A DNA stretch of 64,000 nucleotides, from NCBI RefSeq assembly GCF_900496995.4, contig NW_024470383.1:395770-459769 (forward strand), written 5' to 3'. The DNA is from Aquila chrysaetos chrysaetos. Lineage: Eukaryota; Chordata; Aves; Accipitriformes; Accipitridae. Of the stretch, positions 53,897 through 64,000 are shown piece by piece (the stretch's first letter is position 1; the number at the start of each line of letters is the position of its first letter). Under the pieces are notes generated by a model. The model had not been told where the DNA came from. It did no database searches and saw only the letters and a program-made list of their open reading frames with translations. A program made the position numbers and the translations under genes.

Positions 53897-54668
53897 GAAC
53901 ATTTGATGTAAGTTACCTCCGACGGCTTCCTTTTGGGACACCGATCCTTTCGCATCGCGCTCCTTTTACTGAAATCTCACGGTTTTCCCTTCAATCGGGT
54001 AGAGCGGATGCTTTCTCCGCTCCCCAACATCCACAGTGGAGATCTTTTGATTCTTCTCCACTGTTAAAAACATCTACACCTTCTGGAGGGAAAATGCTCA
54101 TTCCTCTAATATTCCTCTAGCAATATAAAATTTCCATATATTTTTATCAAATATCTAATATGAAAATAAAAATCTCCTTAGGAACAATCAACTTTTTTTT
54201 AAGTCGAGGTTTAACGCATCGAGGCTGGATGTGCGACGGACGCTTGGACAGGAGCGGACCCCATGTCTCAGCTAACCTTAAAAAAATAGAACGGCAAGAT
54301 GTTGAAAAAAAAGAGGGAATAGGGTGGTAGAAGGGCTCTCACCAGGGAGCAAAGAGTTTGGATGAAGCTGCTGGAGGAGCAAAGCGAAGACTATTAAACG
54401 ATCTACGCGATAATGTGAGGAATTAGGAGGAATTAGCCTTTTTCCATCACTGAGGAACCCACGCTGTAGTGTTTAACTCTTTTTCTGCCCCTGAGTAGTC
54501 TCCAACACCCCCCCCCCAAAAAAAGGTTAAATCTCACACAGGAGGATGTCCCACGCTGCTCTCGTTTCTTCTCGTCTTGCATGATCTTGGTGCCAAGCCA
54601 AGCCAAGCCAAGCCGTTTCTTCCTCTTCCAGGCACTTGGGAGGGATTTTTTTTTTTTCCTCCTCTGCG

Positions 54669-56236
54669 TCACGTCTGCCGGTCAAGGAGGCTTGATGCCT
54701 CCTCGAAGGGCTTTGCGCACTCGGAGCACGGGGACGAGCCTTCTCCCATGCCCACGCTGTCGGGAGCGTTGGCGCCGGAGCCTTCCTCCGAGTTCTTCCC
54801 GCATTTTGAGCGCTCTCCAGTTCTCCGTCCTCTGTGTCCCCTCTGATGGACGATGAGGCTGGATTTCCTGGTGAACCTCTTCCCGCACTCGGTGCAGGGG
54901 TAGGGCTTCTCCCCGGTGTGGGTCCGCTGGTGGGCGATGAGGTCCGAGCTCTGCCCGAAGCTCTTCCCGCACTCGTGGCACTTGTAGGGCTTCTCCCCCG
55001 AATGCCATTTCTGGTGTTTAATGAGGCTGGATTTATTGCAGAAGAACTTCCCGCACTCGGAGCAGTGGTAGGGCTTCTCTCCCGTGTGGAAGCGCTGGTG
55101 GGTGATAAGGTCCCCGCTCTGCCCGAAGCTCTTCCCGCACTCAGAGCACTCGTAGGGTTTCTCCCCCGTGTGCAGCCTCTCGTGCCTGAAGAGTCCGTAC
55201 CTCCCCCGGAAGGATTTTTCACACTGGGAGCACTGGTAGGGCTTCTCCTCGGTGTGCGTTCGCTGATGGATGGTGAGCTCCGACCTGCGGGCGAAGTTTT
55301 TCCCGCACTCGTGGCAGGTGAAGGGTTTCTCCCCGGTGTGTACGATCTGATGGGTGAAGAGGTTGGACCGTTGGCTGAACCTCTTCCCGCACTCGGGGCA
55401 CTCGAAGGGTTTCTCCCCCGTGTGCGTCCGCTGATGGACGATGATGTCCGAGCTGCGGGTGAACCTCTTCCCGCACTCGTGGCACTTGTAGGGCTTCTCT
55501 CCCGTGTGCACTCTCTCGTGCCGGATGAGGGTGGACCTGTCCTTGAAGAACTTCTCGCACGTCGAGCACTGGTAGGGCTTCTCCGCCATGTGGCTTTTCT
55601 GATGGGAACTAAGGTCTGAGCTCTTCCCAAACTCCTTTCCGCACTCCTGGCACTTGAAAGTCTTTCCTCCCCTGTGCAACCTCTGATGGCAAATGAGCTC
55701 TGACCTGTCCTGGAAGCATTTCTTGCAGTGGGAACACTCGTAGAGACTTTCTTCTGCAAAGAGCTGCTGATGCCCCTCGCCACGGGTGAATTCGTCCTTG
55801 CGCTCCATCCCCCGGTTGCTCTCACAAGCTCTCCCTCGGTTATTCCCTTCGGATTTTACCACCGTTTCACCCGCTTTGGCTCCATCGGGACACCCCTGCT
55901 CCACGCGGCAGCCTTCATCCTCCCTCCGCATCCCGTCTCCTGCAGGGTTAGATGGAGATTGAGTTATGGTTTTGCCCTGGGACGGGACCCGACACATCGG
56001 CGACTGTTTCCAGGGACCGGCGAGGAGTCGTGGGACGGAGGTTGACCGCGGAGGGATGATTTCCAAAGGAACACCCCACCGGCACGATCCTCGCCCGTTG
56101 GCGGGGTGAAACGAAGGCGATGCCTGGTGGCTCCTCTCCCGCACCCCAATTTCTCACCTGCACGAATGCGCCCGAGGCCGCCCAGCTCCTCTCTCCCCGT
56201 GGGACCCGGCACCACCATCTCGCCCCCTTCTTCCAT
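54669..56236 (-). CDS. zinc-finger gene D: C2H2 protein with 11 intact fingers
   Basis: Two coding exons on the minus strand: 56158-56236 (79 nt, starting [20 protein letters not shown]) and 54669-55939, joined after the first codon base as in B and C. They total 449 residues. Eleven C2H2 fingers run from [10 protein letters not shown] to [10 protein letters not shown]. Two remnants follow: SKCGKN without a first Cys pair, and [19 protein letters not shown] without histidines. The finger series [30 protein letters not shown] and [10 protein letters not shown] closely repeats gene B. The upstream ORF that reads through the intron (to 56144) is not the real start, because the leader exon with its GTGAG donor fits the paralogues exactly. 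Nuclear DNA binding is likely; target unknown. Confidence 0.87.
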
Positions 56237-57335
56237 CCAGAGGCTGATTTGGGGCTGGAAAGCCCTGTTTTGGGGTGGGGGGGAGGTAGGCAGACACGCC
56301 GCCGTCAGCGGGAGCCGACGGTCTCCCCCCCCCGGGGGTTGGGGGATTTTTTTCCCCACCACCTCCTCGATTGCGATGCGCTCTCCCCCCCCCCCCCCCA
56401 AAATCTCGCAGCCCCTCGAGCGACTCTTTATCCTCTCCTTGGGGCGAGCGATGCTGCGGGTGGCTGGACCCCCGGTCCCGTGTCGTCGTCCCCCGGCGCC
56501 GCCGAGGGTCCCCGGGATGCTCTGCCCGCAGCAAAGGAGGCCGCTCCGCGTTGCTGGCCGGGTTGCTGTGCGGAGGCACAGGAAAAAGCCAAGGGGGAGG
56601 CGGGGGGGACGACAGTTCCGGCTGTGCTGAGGCTGTTTGGGAGATGCCTGTGCTGATTTACCAGCTGCCTTCATCCCCGGCTGCTCTCCAGCCCGTGGCC
56701 GCAGATGGGAGCGGAGATGAGGACCAGCAAGATGCACCCCTGAAAAAAAAAAAAAAAATAATGGGGGGGGGGGGAACACGGTGAAAGCTCATCCGCTGCC
56801 TTGCTGTGGCGTGGGTGTGCGTGCCGCGGGGGTGAAGAGCGAGGCTGGCAGTGGGGCTTTGGGCTTTTGTTCACAAAATTTATTTTCTGGAAGTGATGGG
56901 GATTCCCTGTCCCAAACATCTGGAGGCTTGGCCCAAGGTACGACGGTAGCTGGTTCGGTTCCGAGCCTGCGGGACGGCCTTACCTGCACCGATCGGGCTG
57001 GAAATGAGCGGATTTCTTTAACTCCTCTCCCGGGAGCGTGCTGTCAAAGCCTGGGCTGGACCAAAAGCATCGCTGCGTCCCTTTTGCTCGGGCTCCAAAA
57101 ACTCAGGGGTGCTCCAAGGGGGGGTCGGACGCCGGCCCTCCCCCCTGAGCGCTGCCCGGCTCCCTTCTGCCCTTTGCTGCTCGCACGCAGCTTTCATAAC
57201 CGGCCGATTTCCCACCCCACAACCTTCGCGGTGCCCGTCCCACCCAGCACCTCGCACCCTCATCCCGGTCCCGGCAGCACCCGGCCAGGGGCTGCCCGTG
57301 GGATCCGGAGCAGAGGTTTGCGGGGCTCTGCTGCG
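56237..57335. other. 5' flank of gene D
   Basis: GC-rich, with CpG-dense sequence at about 56400-56620 that probably holds the gene D promoter. An A run and G run lie at 56743-56773. No other gene seen. Confidence 0.4.
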
Positions 57336-57339
57336 CGGG

Positions 57340-58190
57340 GAAATGCAGTGGGGTGCTGGGGAAATGCAGTGGGGTGCGGGGAAATGCAGTGGGGTGTGGG
57401 GAAATGCAGTGGGGTGCTGGGGAGGGAGATGCAGTGGGGTGCGGGGAAATGCAGTGGGGTGTGGGGAAATGCAGTGGGGTGCTGGGGAGGGAGATGCAGT
57501 GGGGTGCGGGGGAAATGCAGTGGGGTGTGGGGAAATGCAGTGGGGTGCTGGGGAGGGAGATGCAGTGGGGTGCGGGGAGATGCAGTGGGGTGTGGGGAAA
57601 TGCAGTGGGGTGCTGGGGAGGGAGATGCAGTGGGGTGCGGGGAGATGCAGTGGGGTGCTGGGGAGGGAGATGCAGTGGGGTGCGGGGAAATGCAGTGGGG
57701 TGCGGGGAAATGCAGTGGGGTGCTGGGGAGGGAGATGCAGTGGGGTGCGGGGAGATGCAGTGGGGTGCTGGGGAGGGAAATGCAGTGGGGTGCGGGGAAA
57801 TGCAGTGGGGTGCTGGGGAGGGAGATGCAGTGGGGTGCGGGGAAATGCAGTGGGGTGCGGGGAGATGCAGTGGGGTGCTGGGGAGGGAGATGCAGTGGGG
57901 TGCGGGGAAATGCAGTGGGGTGCTGGGGAGGGAGATGCAGTGGGGTGCGGGGAAATGCAGTGGGGTGTGGGGAAATGCAGTGGGGTGCTGGGGAGGGAGA
58001 TGCAGTGGGGTGCAGGGAAATGCAGTGGGGTGCTGGGGAGGGAGATGCAGTGGGGTGCAGGGAAATGCAGTGGGGTGCGGGGAGATGCAGTGGGGTGCTG
58101 GGGAGGGAGATGCAGTGGGGTGCGGGGAAATGCAGTGGGGTGCGGGGAAATGCAGTGGGGTGCGGGGAAATGCAGTGGGGTGCTGGGCAG
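57340..58190 (+). repeat. minisatellite built on ATGCAGTGGGGTGC
   Basis: About 850 bp of two unit types: a short one, GGGGAAATGCAGTGGGGTGC, and a long one that inserts TGGGGAGGGAG before ATGCAGTGGGG. They are mixed in irregular order. All six frames are open because unit lengths combine without stops; the ORFs are artefacts. Confidence 0.95.
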
Positions 58191-58194
58191 AGCA

Positions 58195-58660
58195 CGCTGA
58201 CGTGGTCCCTGCACTGGGAACAGCCTTTAGCTCTTGCGGAATCACCAGCTCGCCTCGCCAGGGTGGATCCAGGGTCCACCACGGTGCTTGGAACCCCTTT
58301 CCCACCACCAGCCCCCAACCCACACCCCCATCCCGACAGCGGGTGCCTGCAATGGGATGGATCGGGCCCCTCAGGCGACGCTGCCAGAGCTCACCTCTGT
58401 CACGATACATCCCTCTGCGCCGGGACTGGGACTGATGCACATCCTCGGGATGCAGCGGTCGCTCCCCGGCAGCGCGGGTCTGGCCGATGGAGGATGAGGA
58501 TGGCTACGCCACGCTGGGCTTTGGGTCAAAAGGCAGCACCCTGGGCAGACCAGCCTGCCGGCGGGTGCCCAGCCACGGTCCAGGGTCACCAAGGACCATC
58601 CCAGCTGCTCTGCAAGCGCGCTCGCGTTCCAGCCGGCGTCAGATTTTGCATCTCCCTTTC
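58195..58660. other. intergenic, nothing recognised
   Basis: GC-rich spacer between the minisatellite and the CR1 remnant. No gene or repeat recognised. Confidence 0.35.
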
Positions 58661-58667
58661 CACAGAC

Positions 58668-59170
58668 CCGTAGAATCATTTTGGTTTTAAGATCATCGAG
58701 TCCAGCTGCAAACCTGATGCTGCCATGTCTACCGCTAAACCATGGGGGCTTCATCCTGCTCCCTGTCTTCCAGTTCAGGGGGCTGGGCACCCTGAGAACA
58801 ACTGCTCTTACTATTAAAGAGGGAGGCAAAGGCGGCATTAAGTACCTCAGTCTTTGACACTGCGTTCCCCCAGCATCCAATGAAGGATGGAGATTCTCCT
58901 TAGCCTGCCTTTTATTGTTAATGTATCTATAGAAACATTTTTTTTATTGCCTTTTACAGCAGTAGCCAAATTAAGTTCTAGCTGGGCTTTGGCCCTTCTC
59001 ATTTTCTCCCTGCATACCCTCACGCCATCCCTGTGGTCCTCCTGAGCTGCCTGCCCCTTCTTCCAAAGGTCATAAAGTCTCTTTTTTTTGTTTTTTTTTC
59101 CTGAGTTCCAACCAAAACTCTGTTCAGCCAGGCTGGTCTTCTTCCCCACCAGCTCATCCTTTGGCACATG
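58668..59170 (-). mobile_element. CR1 LINE fragment (5'-truncated, internally deleted)
   Basis: The minus strand encodes CR1 ORF2-like segments: LYDLWKKGQAAQEDHRDGV, CREKMRRAKAQLELNLATAV and, further on, EVLNAAFASLFNSKSSCSQG. It ends with the CR1 3' tail word (GGACTCGATGATCTTAAAAC, complement of plus about 58683-58702). Stops and frame shifts show it is inactive. Confidence 0.8.
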
Positions 59171-59261
59171 GGTTTGTCTTTCAGGACTGCTTCCCGAGGG
59201 ACAAGAAGTGGGGGGGGGGGGGGGGGGTCTTCAAGTGTCAGGACACCCCGGCTGTGCCCTG

Positions 59262-59545
59262 TCCCTTTGCCCTGTCACCTTGGGGACCTCTGATCCATGG
59301 GGACGATGTATCCCCAACATCCCATCCTCAGCCATACCCAAAATAAGGGGTTCAGTGTGGGCGGGGGGGGGGGGTCTGAGGGGCTGTACCCATAGCAGCA
59401 TATGGGTACTGGGGTGCTGGAGGGGCAATACCCAGCTCTGGGGGGCAGGGGGCCGTACCCAGACCTGGGGAGGGGCAACCAGGGGCGAGCCCATCTCTAT
59501 CCCAAAGGGATTCCAGGACGCCCACACCTAACCCTGGGTGGGTAC
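59262..59545 (-). repeat. GC-rich dispersed repeat, copy 3 (inverted)
   Basis: On the minus strand it shows the same order of landmarks as copies 1 and 2: a GGTCTGGGTACGGCCCC word, then AGCTGGGTATTG, then CATATGCTGCTATGGGTACA, ending near CAGAGGTCCCCAAGGTGACA. More diverged than copies 1 and 2. Confidence 0.65.
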
Positions 59546-59687
59546 GGGGCGGGGCGGGGGGGGGGGGTGTGTATGAAAATCGCCCGTCGCGGTGCAAAGC
59601 GTCTTGCTGAGTCCAGCTTCTCCACTGGATCCAGCATGCCCACGCTCACCCGGTACTGGGGAAGCCCAAAAGTGGGCAGAGCACTCC

Positions 59688-59760
59688 TGCAGATGTGGTG
59701 TGTGCCCCCCCCTCCATGGGCAGAGCACTTCTGCAGATGTGGTGTGTGCCCCCCCCCCAT
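59688..59760 (+). repeat. two-copy 46-bp tandem repeat
   Basis: GGGCAGAGCACTCCTGCAGA plus TGTGGTGTGTGCCCCCCCC occurs twice in a row with one or two changes. Confidence 0.8.
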
Positions 59761-59821
59761 GCTCCAGATGTGACACGATGCCATGCTCCAGCTGTGCTCC
59801 CTGCAGAGCCCAAAAGAGACC

Positions 59822-59903
59822 TGGCAGCGGTGGGATTCGAACCCACGCCCCCGAAGAGACTGGAGCCTTAATCCAGCGCCTTAGACCGCTCGGCCACGCT
59901 ACC
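59822..59903 (-). tRNA. tRNA-Leu (AAG)
   Basis: An 82-nt class II tRNA on the minus strand. Acceptor GGTAGCG pairs with CGCTGCC and the discriminator is A. A-box region TGGCCGAGCGGTCTAAGGC, anticodon loop TTAAGGC with anticodon AAG, a long variable arm, and B box GGTTCGAATCC. It looks intact and reads like vertebrate tRNA-Leu-AAG. No CCA is encoded beyond the discriminator, as expected. Confidence 0.97.
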
Positions 59904-59920
59904 CTGCTGGAAAAATTTGG

Positions 59921-60205
59921 GCTTGTTTTGTAGAACAATAAGAAAAAAATCGGGGAATTCTGCAAAATTCTTAATGGGGCTTTTTAAAGGGGGGGTGGGG
60001 GATGGGAACGGGGTCTCAGCCCTGTCCTGCCACCCCGGGGCTCACGCTGCCCCGGTGGATAAAGTTGGGTTGTTATGCAAAGCCATAAGACAAGAATTTG
60101 GGAATTCTGCAAAATTCATAATGGGGTGTTTTAAAGGGGGTTGGGGGATGGGAACGGGGTCTCAGCCCGGGGGTCACGCTCGGCTCCTCGTCCCTTTGGG
60201 AGCCA
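59921..60205 (+). repeat. tandem duplication, period about 147 bp
   Basis: GGGAATTCTGCAAAATTC occurs at 59953 and 60100, and TGGGGGATGGGAACGGGGTC follows each at the same distance. The first copy begins directly upstream of the tRNA-Leu gene. Confidence 0.85.
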
Positions 60206-60699
60206 AAGGACGGAGCTCTGGGTAGGTGACATGAGCAAGGGAGCTTGGGGACTGTTCCCAGATGCTGAGAACATCCTGGTTTTGGTTTCTTCCCCCAATT
60301 TTCTGCCCAGCTTCGCTCCCCCAACTTACACAAACCCTGGCAGCCTTTTTTTTTTTTTTAAAACAATAAAAAGCCCCTGGGATTTCAAAAGGAAGGACAG
60401 TGGACATTTATAGAAATTCCTCCCAAACACCCATGGGGTAGGGTTTTTTTTCCCAAATACAGGTGAATTAAAATTGTATTGACACCCCCAGGAAAAAAAA
60501 AAAGAACAAAAAGAGGTTCATAGGGATAAAAAAATCATTATTTTTTGCAGTGGTCCAGTTGTCATCCTTTTTGGGGACACGGAACCACCCTAATCCCAAA
60601 ATCCCTGAGCTGAGCCCTCCCAGGATTTGGAGATACAGGGACGGGCAGCCGGCTGCCCTCATTCCTGCCCCACGGCCGGGCAGACCACGAGAGGTTTGG

Positions 60700-61660
60700 T
60701 GCTTCTCCCTCCCTGGGACAAGCGGAGGCTGAAGAAGGGTCTCAGGATGCCGGCGAAGGCCCCGCCGTGGGGGTAGAGGTGGGTCTGCTCGGCGGCGGTG
60801 TAGAAGGTCGCTTCTCCACCTTTGTAATCCAGGCAGATCCCCCGCTCTCCTGGGCTTCGCTCGGGGGGAAAGGGTGATGGGGTGGGAGAGCAGGACCTTG
60901 TGCTGGCTGCTGTTCCTCAAGCACATCCTCCAGAAGCCCGCCGGTGGGGAGGGGGGACCCGTCCCCTTCCTCTTCACAGCCTCCCGGACACCCCCACGTC
61001 CCACTCGGTGTTGTCCCCCACCTCCACCTCCCAGTAGCGCTGGAGAAACCAGTAGCTGACACTGTTGATGGACCACCTTACATCCCCCACCACATCATTA
61101 CCGCGCTATAATGACGTCACCCGGCCCTTTAGCCGTGCAAACCCCTCTCGCTCGAAGCACCGGCGGCGAATTTGCTGAACCCAACCACCACTGCAGCCCC
61201 CCCCCCCCATCCCCACGAGCACCCACAGCTACGAGACCTTGGCAGGGTCTGGTCCTCCTGGGCACGGGAGCAGGCAGCCCCTCGCCCTCCACCTTTCCGG
61301 CACGGAAATCGGCAGCGCCCTGTATTCCTCGGCAGCCTCCCGGAGGGGAACAGCGGCGTGGACGCGGCGAGCCTGCGACTCGGCACGGCGCCGGCACACC
61401 GGGGCTCGGTCCTCCCTGCAGAACATCTCCAGGGCTTTCTGGTGCTCTTGGCGCTTCTCCTGGGCGGGGGGACTTTGCCAGCCGGCTTCCAACCCCTTCT
61501 CCATCCATCCGTCCCCGGTCCTCGCCATCCTTCCGTGCCGGACGGAGCAGGCAGCACCAAGGGCATCGTCCGGCTGTGCCCGCGCTGTCTCCGGGTGGTG
61601 CAAGAGCCGCAGATCCGATGCTTGCACCCCCGTGAAGGTCAGGAGGGTCTTGAAGGGCAC
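60700..61660 (-). pseudogene. decayed TRIM gene (B-box remnant and frameshifted SPRY)
   Basis: On the minus strand about 61290-61440 encodes a B-box-like segment (EHQKALEMFCREDRAPVC, then HAAVPLREAAEEYR) where Cys and His ligands are replaced by Arg. About 60700-61075 encodes SPRY pieces in different frames: SYWFLQRYWEVEVGDNTEWD, then EAVKRKG one frame over, then ICLDYKGGEATFYTAAEQTH in the first frame again. An in-frame TGA follows the first piece. Coiled-coil exons of normal TRIM size are absent between them. A single base error could explain each shift, but the missing exons point to a true pseudogene. Confidence 0.6.
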
Positions 61661-62394
61661 AAAGTCATCTCCTGGCGTTGCTGAGCTGCCGTCGCTCCTC
61701 CTGGCAGCTCCGTTTCATTTTCCGGGATGATGTCCCACTGCCCTGGGGTCCCTTTTGGACCTCTCCGGGAGCCCACCCCCACATGGTGAGGATGCCGAGG
61801 ATGGGACGTACCTGCTCATGGTGCTCCTGACGTCCTGGAGAAGGGAAGGACAGCCGACTCGGTGCCTGGTCCCTACACGGGGAGCACTGGGCAGGGGCGG
61901 GGGGGGTCAGAACCACCCCACAGCGATGCAGGAGCCACTGGGGCAAATCCCAGAGCCTGTCCCCACCATCCCACAACTCCGACACGCCCTTGATGTTGGG
62001 ACCCGTGGGAATTCAGACCCATGGCAGCCCTCCCCGGGTGCAGGAAGACCCCAAGGCCACCCCACCCGCGGGCATGTCCCCTCCAGCTCCACGATCACAG
62101 GGCTGCAGGTTCTCCAGCCCCAGGTTCTCCAGCTTCTGGTTGGGGTGCAGGTGGGTCCCCAAGACCACGTCCCCAGGCGTGTCCTCACGTCCTCCGTGTG
62201 CACGCTCGACCTTGGATGCAGCTCGGCTTTCTGCCAGCTGAGAGCATCGTCCCGGCTCAGGAGAGCGCCAGGACCAGCCGGAGATGTGGGGTGGAGGAGC
62301 CGGGGGGGGGTTCCCCATCCCATCTCTCTCCCCCAGCTTTCCCAACCGCAAGCGACGAAATCACGATCCCGCACTCCCGGAAACCCTGTTCCAC
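61661..62394. other. intergenic, nothing recognised
   Basis: GC-rich; ORFs on both strands show no family resemblance that I can support. Confidence 0.35.
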
Positions 62395-62400
62395 TTTATT
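62395..62400 (-). terminator. candidate polyadenylation signal of gene E
   Basis: AATAAA on the minus strand, about 0.66 kb past the gene E stop. Confidence 0.4.
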
Positions 62401-63054
62401 GCACCTCATTTTAAAGCAGGTACCCACGAACAAGCTGTCACGGCCGAGCCAAATTCATCACGGTGTATTTTGAAGGTGGCAGCATAAAAAATCAGATGGG
62501 GGACAGTGAGCACGAGGTGGGGAAATTGGGGAAGGAAATGTGTGTTTGGAAAATGCTGTATCCAATAAAAACAGATGATCCGAATGGACCGAACCTCAGG
62601 GGGGACGGAGACCCCTGGGTTTCAGGATGGGCCTTCTCTTGAAATATTTAACTGTTTTTGGAGGTGGGAAGCTAAAACGAGGCTTTTTAGTCTCTAAAGG
62701 AGGACCTAGATGTTCTCCTCCAGTGGGTTCCTAATGCACGAGCCAAGCCGAGCGTTCCCCAAACCCCGCAGCCCTCCATCCCATCGTGGCATCGGCATCC
62801 CTGCAGCCACCCCAGGGTCGGGGACTGAGCAGCCACCGCTGTCCCCCGGCACCGTGCCGCGACCCACCACTGCACGCCTGGTCCCGAGAACATCCTCTGC
62901 CATCAAGTGTGTTTGGAGGAAGGGTGAAAATTAGGCTGAAATGCATTTCTGGGATGGACGGGACGCGGAAGGGGGTGTCCATCCGTCCATCCATCCATCC
63001 ACGGTCATCGAGGTGGGCACCCAAAGGCACCTTGAAGGCGTTGGGCAAACCAAG

Positions 63055-63975
63055 TCATTGTTTGGGACCCATCAGCAGCTCCTTGCGGAGGTGCGTCCGC
63101 AGGTGCTTCATGAGGGAAGAGCTGGACATGAAGCACTTGGTGCATTTGGTGCATTTATAAGGTTTCTCCCCAGTGTGGATCCTTTGGTGGATGATGAGGG
63201 TGGAGCTGGCCCGAAAGCTCTTCTCGCAGTAAGAGCACTGGTAGGGTTTCTCACCCGTGTGGATACGCTGGTGCCTACGGAGGGTGGTGCTCTCCCGAAA
63301 AGCTTTCCCACAGTCGGAGCAGACGTAGGGTCTGGGTCCTATGTGGCTCTTCTGGTGGAGGAGGAGGGCCGACTGGACGGTGAAGGCGATCCCGCAGTTG
63401 GAGCACTGGTGGGGTTTCTCTACCAAGTGCTTTTTCTGGTGTCGCTTAAAAGATGAGCTTTCAAAGAAAGCTTCCCCGCAGTTGGAGCACAGATAGGGGG
63501 GCTGGCCCCTGTGGGTCCTGAGATGGACTACGAAGGCTGAGTTTTTGGGGAAGGTTTCCCCGCACTCGGGACAATTATAGGTCCCTTCCTCCGCATGTGT
63601 CTTGCGATGCTTGCTGAGCGATTTGTTGGCCATGAAGGTTTTCCCGCAGTCGGGGCACTCGTAGGGTCTCTCCCCGGTGTGTATTCGACGGTGGATGATG
63701 AGGGTGGACTTGGAAGTGAGTTTTTTCCCACAGTCAGGACAGATGAAGACCCCGTCTTCCGTGTGGCTCTTGCGATGCTTGTTGAGGGACTTCTTGGCCA
63801 TGAAGCTTTTCCCGCAGTCGGGGCACTCGTAGGGTCTCTCCCCGGTGTGTATCCTCCGGTGGATGATAAGAGCTGAGTTGGAAGTGAGTTTTTTCCCGCA
63901 GTCGGAGCACCGGTACGCCCCGTTCTCCAGGTGGAGGTGGCGATGTTTTTTGAGAGACTTTGCACAAAGCCCCAG
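63055..63975 (-). CDS. zinc-finger gene E: C2H2 protein, 5' part uncertain or outside window
   Basis: An open frame on the minus strand with ten C2H2 fingers from YRCSDCGKKL to YKCTKCTKCF, ending LRKELLMGPKQ. Upstream of the first full finger is half a finger (CAKSLKKHRHLH). A stop lies in frame at about 63991, just before an AG at 63976-63978, so 63975 is either a splice acceptor or close to a frameshift. Fingers 1-4 are two copies of a two-finger block ([20 protein letters not shown], then KSLxKHRKxH), and the linkers there are unusual (TEDGV, AEEGT, LENGA). It is less like B, C and D than they are like each other. Nuclear DNA binding is inferred from the fold. No KRAB is visible in the window. 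Confidence 0.8.
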   Translation of the reverse strand: MGLCAKSLKKHRHLHLENGAYRCSDCGKKLTSNSALIIHRRIHTGERPYECPDCGKSFMAKKSLNKHRKSHTEDGVFICPDCGKKLTSKSTLIIHRRIHTGERPYECPDCGKTFMANKSLSKHRKTHAEEGTYNCPECGETFPKNSAFVVHLRTHRGQPPYLCSNCGEAFFESSSFKRHQKKHLVEKPHQCSNCGIAFTVQSALLLHQKSHIGPRPYVCSDCGKAFRESTTLRRHQRIHTGEKPYQCSYCEKSFRASSTLIIHQRIHTGEKPYKCTKCTKCFMSSSSLMKHLRTHLRKELLMGPKQ

Positions 63976-64000
63976 CTGCGAGAAAACGCTTCACTCCGCA

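Noticed and set aside
55964-56779. A 271-aa minus ORF upstream of gene D
   Set aside because: Only its last part (from the ATG at 56236 to the donor at 56158) is the real leader exon; the rest is CpG-rich promoter.
56781-58673. A 630-aa plus-strand ORF and several 350-445-aa ORFs on both strands
   Set aside because: They span the ATGCAGTGGGGTGC minisatellite; both strands are open because the units lack stops.

Overview
The window looks like bird DNA from the MHC-B (BF/BL) neighbourhood, the chicken chromosome 16 type of region. The evidence is a TRIM41 next to RACK1 (GNB2L1), B30.2 genes whose coiled coil is built from 21-nt exons as in avian BG/butyrophilin genes, a cluster of C2H2 zinc-finger genes, and CR1 LINE remnants. 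Base composition is mixed: very GC-rich flanks with many minisatellites surround an AT-rich block at about 13.5-29.7 kb. I infer the clade from these features; the species cannot be named from the sequence.

Layout. 1-6.4 kb: 3' part of TRIM41 (+). 7.5-11.4 kb: complete 8-exon RACK1 (-) carrying SNORD95 and two SNORD96-like genes in introns. 11.8-12.3 kb: a solo LTR with 5-bp target duplication. 16.3-30.3 kb: a (+) gene made of at least 43 micro-exons (42 of 21 nt, one of 24 nt), each one heptad, ending in a B30.2 exon; no Ig or transmembrane exon is recognisable upstream. 33.6-36.6 kb: a TRIM-type gene (+) with coiled coil and B30.2, but no RING and a B-box that has lost its zinc ligands. 37.9-39.7 kb: GC-rich repeats flanking a polypurine tract.

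39.9-64 kb: five C2H2 zinc-finger genes. A (KRAB, +) and B (+), then C, D and E (-). B, C and D share one architecture: a GC-rich promoter (a 5' non-coding exon is proposed for B and C), a short leader exon of 67-79 nt, and one finger exon entered in phase 1. Long minisatellites lie beside A, B, C and D. Between D and E lie a CR1 LINE remnant, tRNA-Leu(AAG) and a decayed TRIM copy.

How it fits together: the TRIM/B30.2 genes belong to ubiquitin-ligase and innate-immunity families. RACK1 is a ribosomal scaffold and snoRNA host. The zinc-finger cluster is a young, duplicating set of probable transcription regulators. The standout is the heptad-exon gene: all exons have the same phase, so exons can be gained, lost or skipped without breaking the frame, and rod length can vary by whole heptads.
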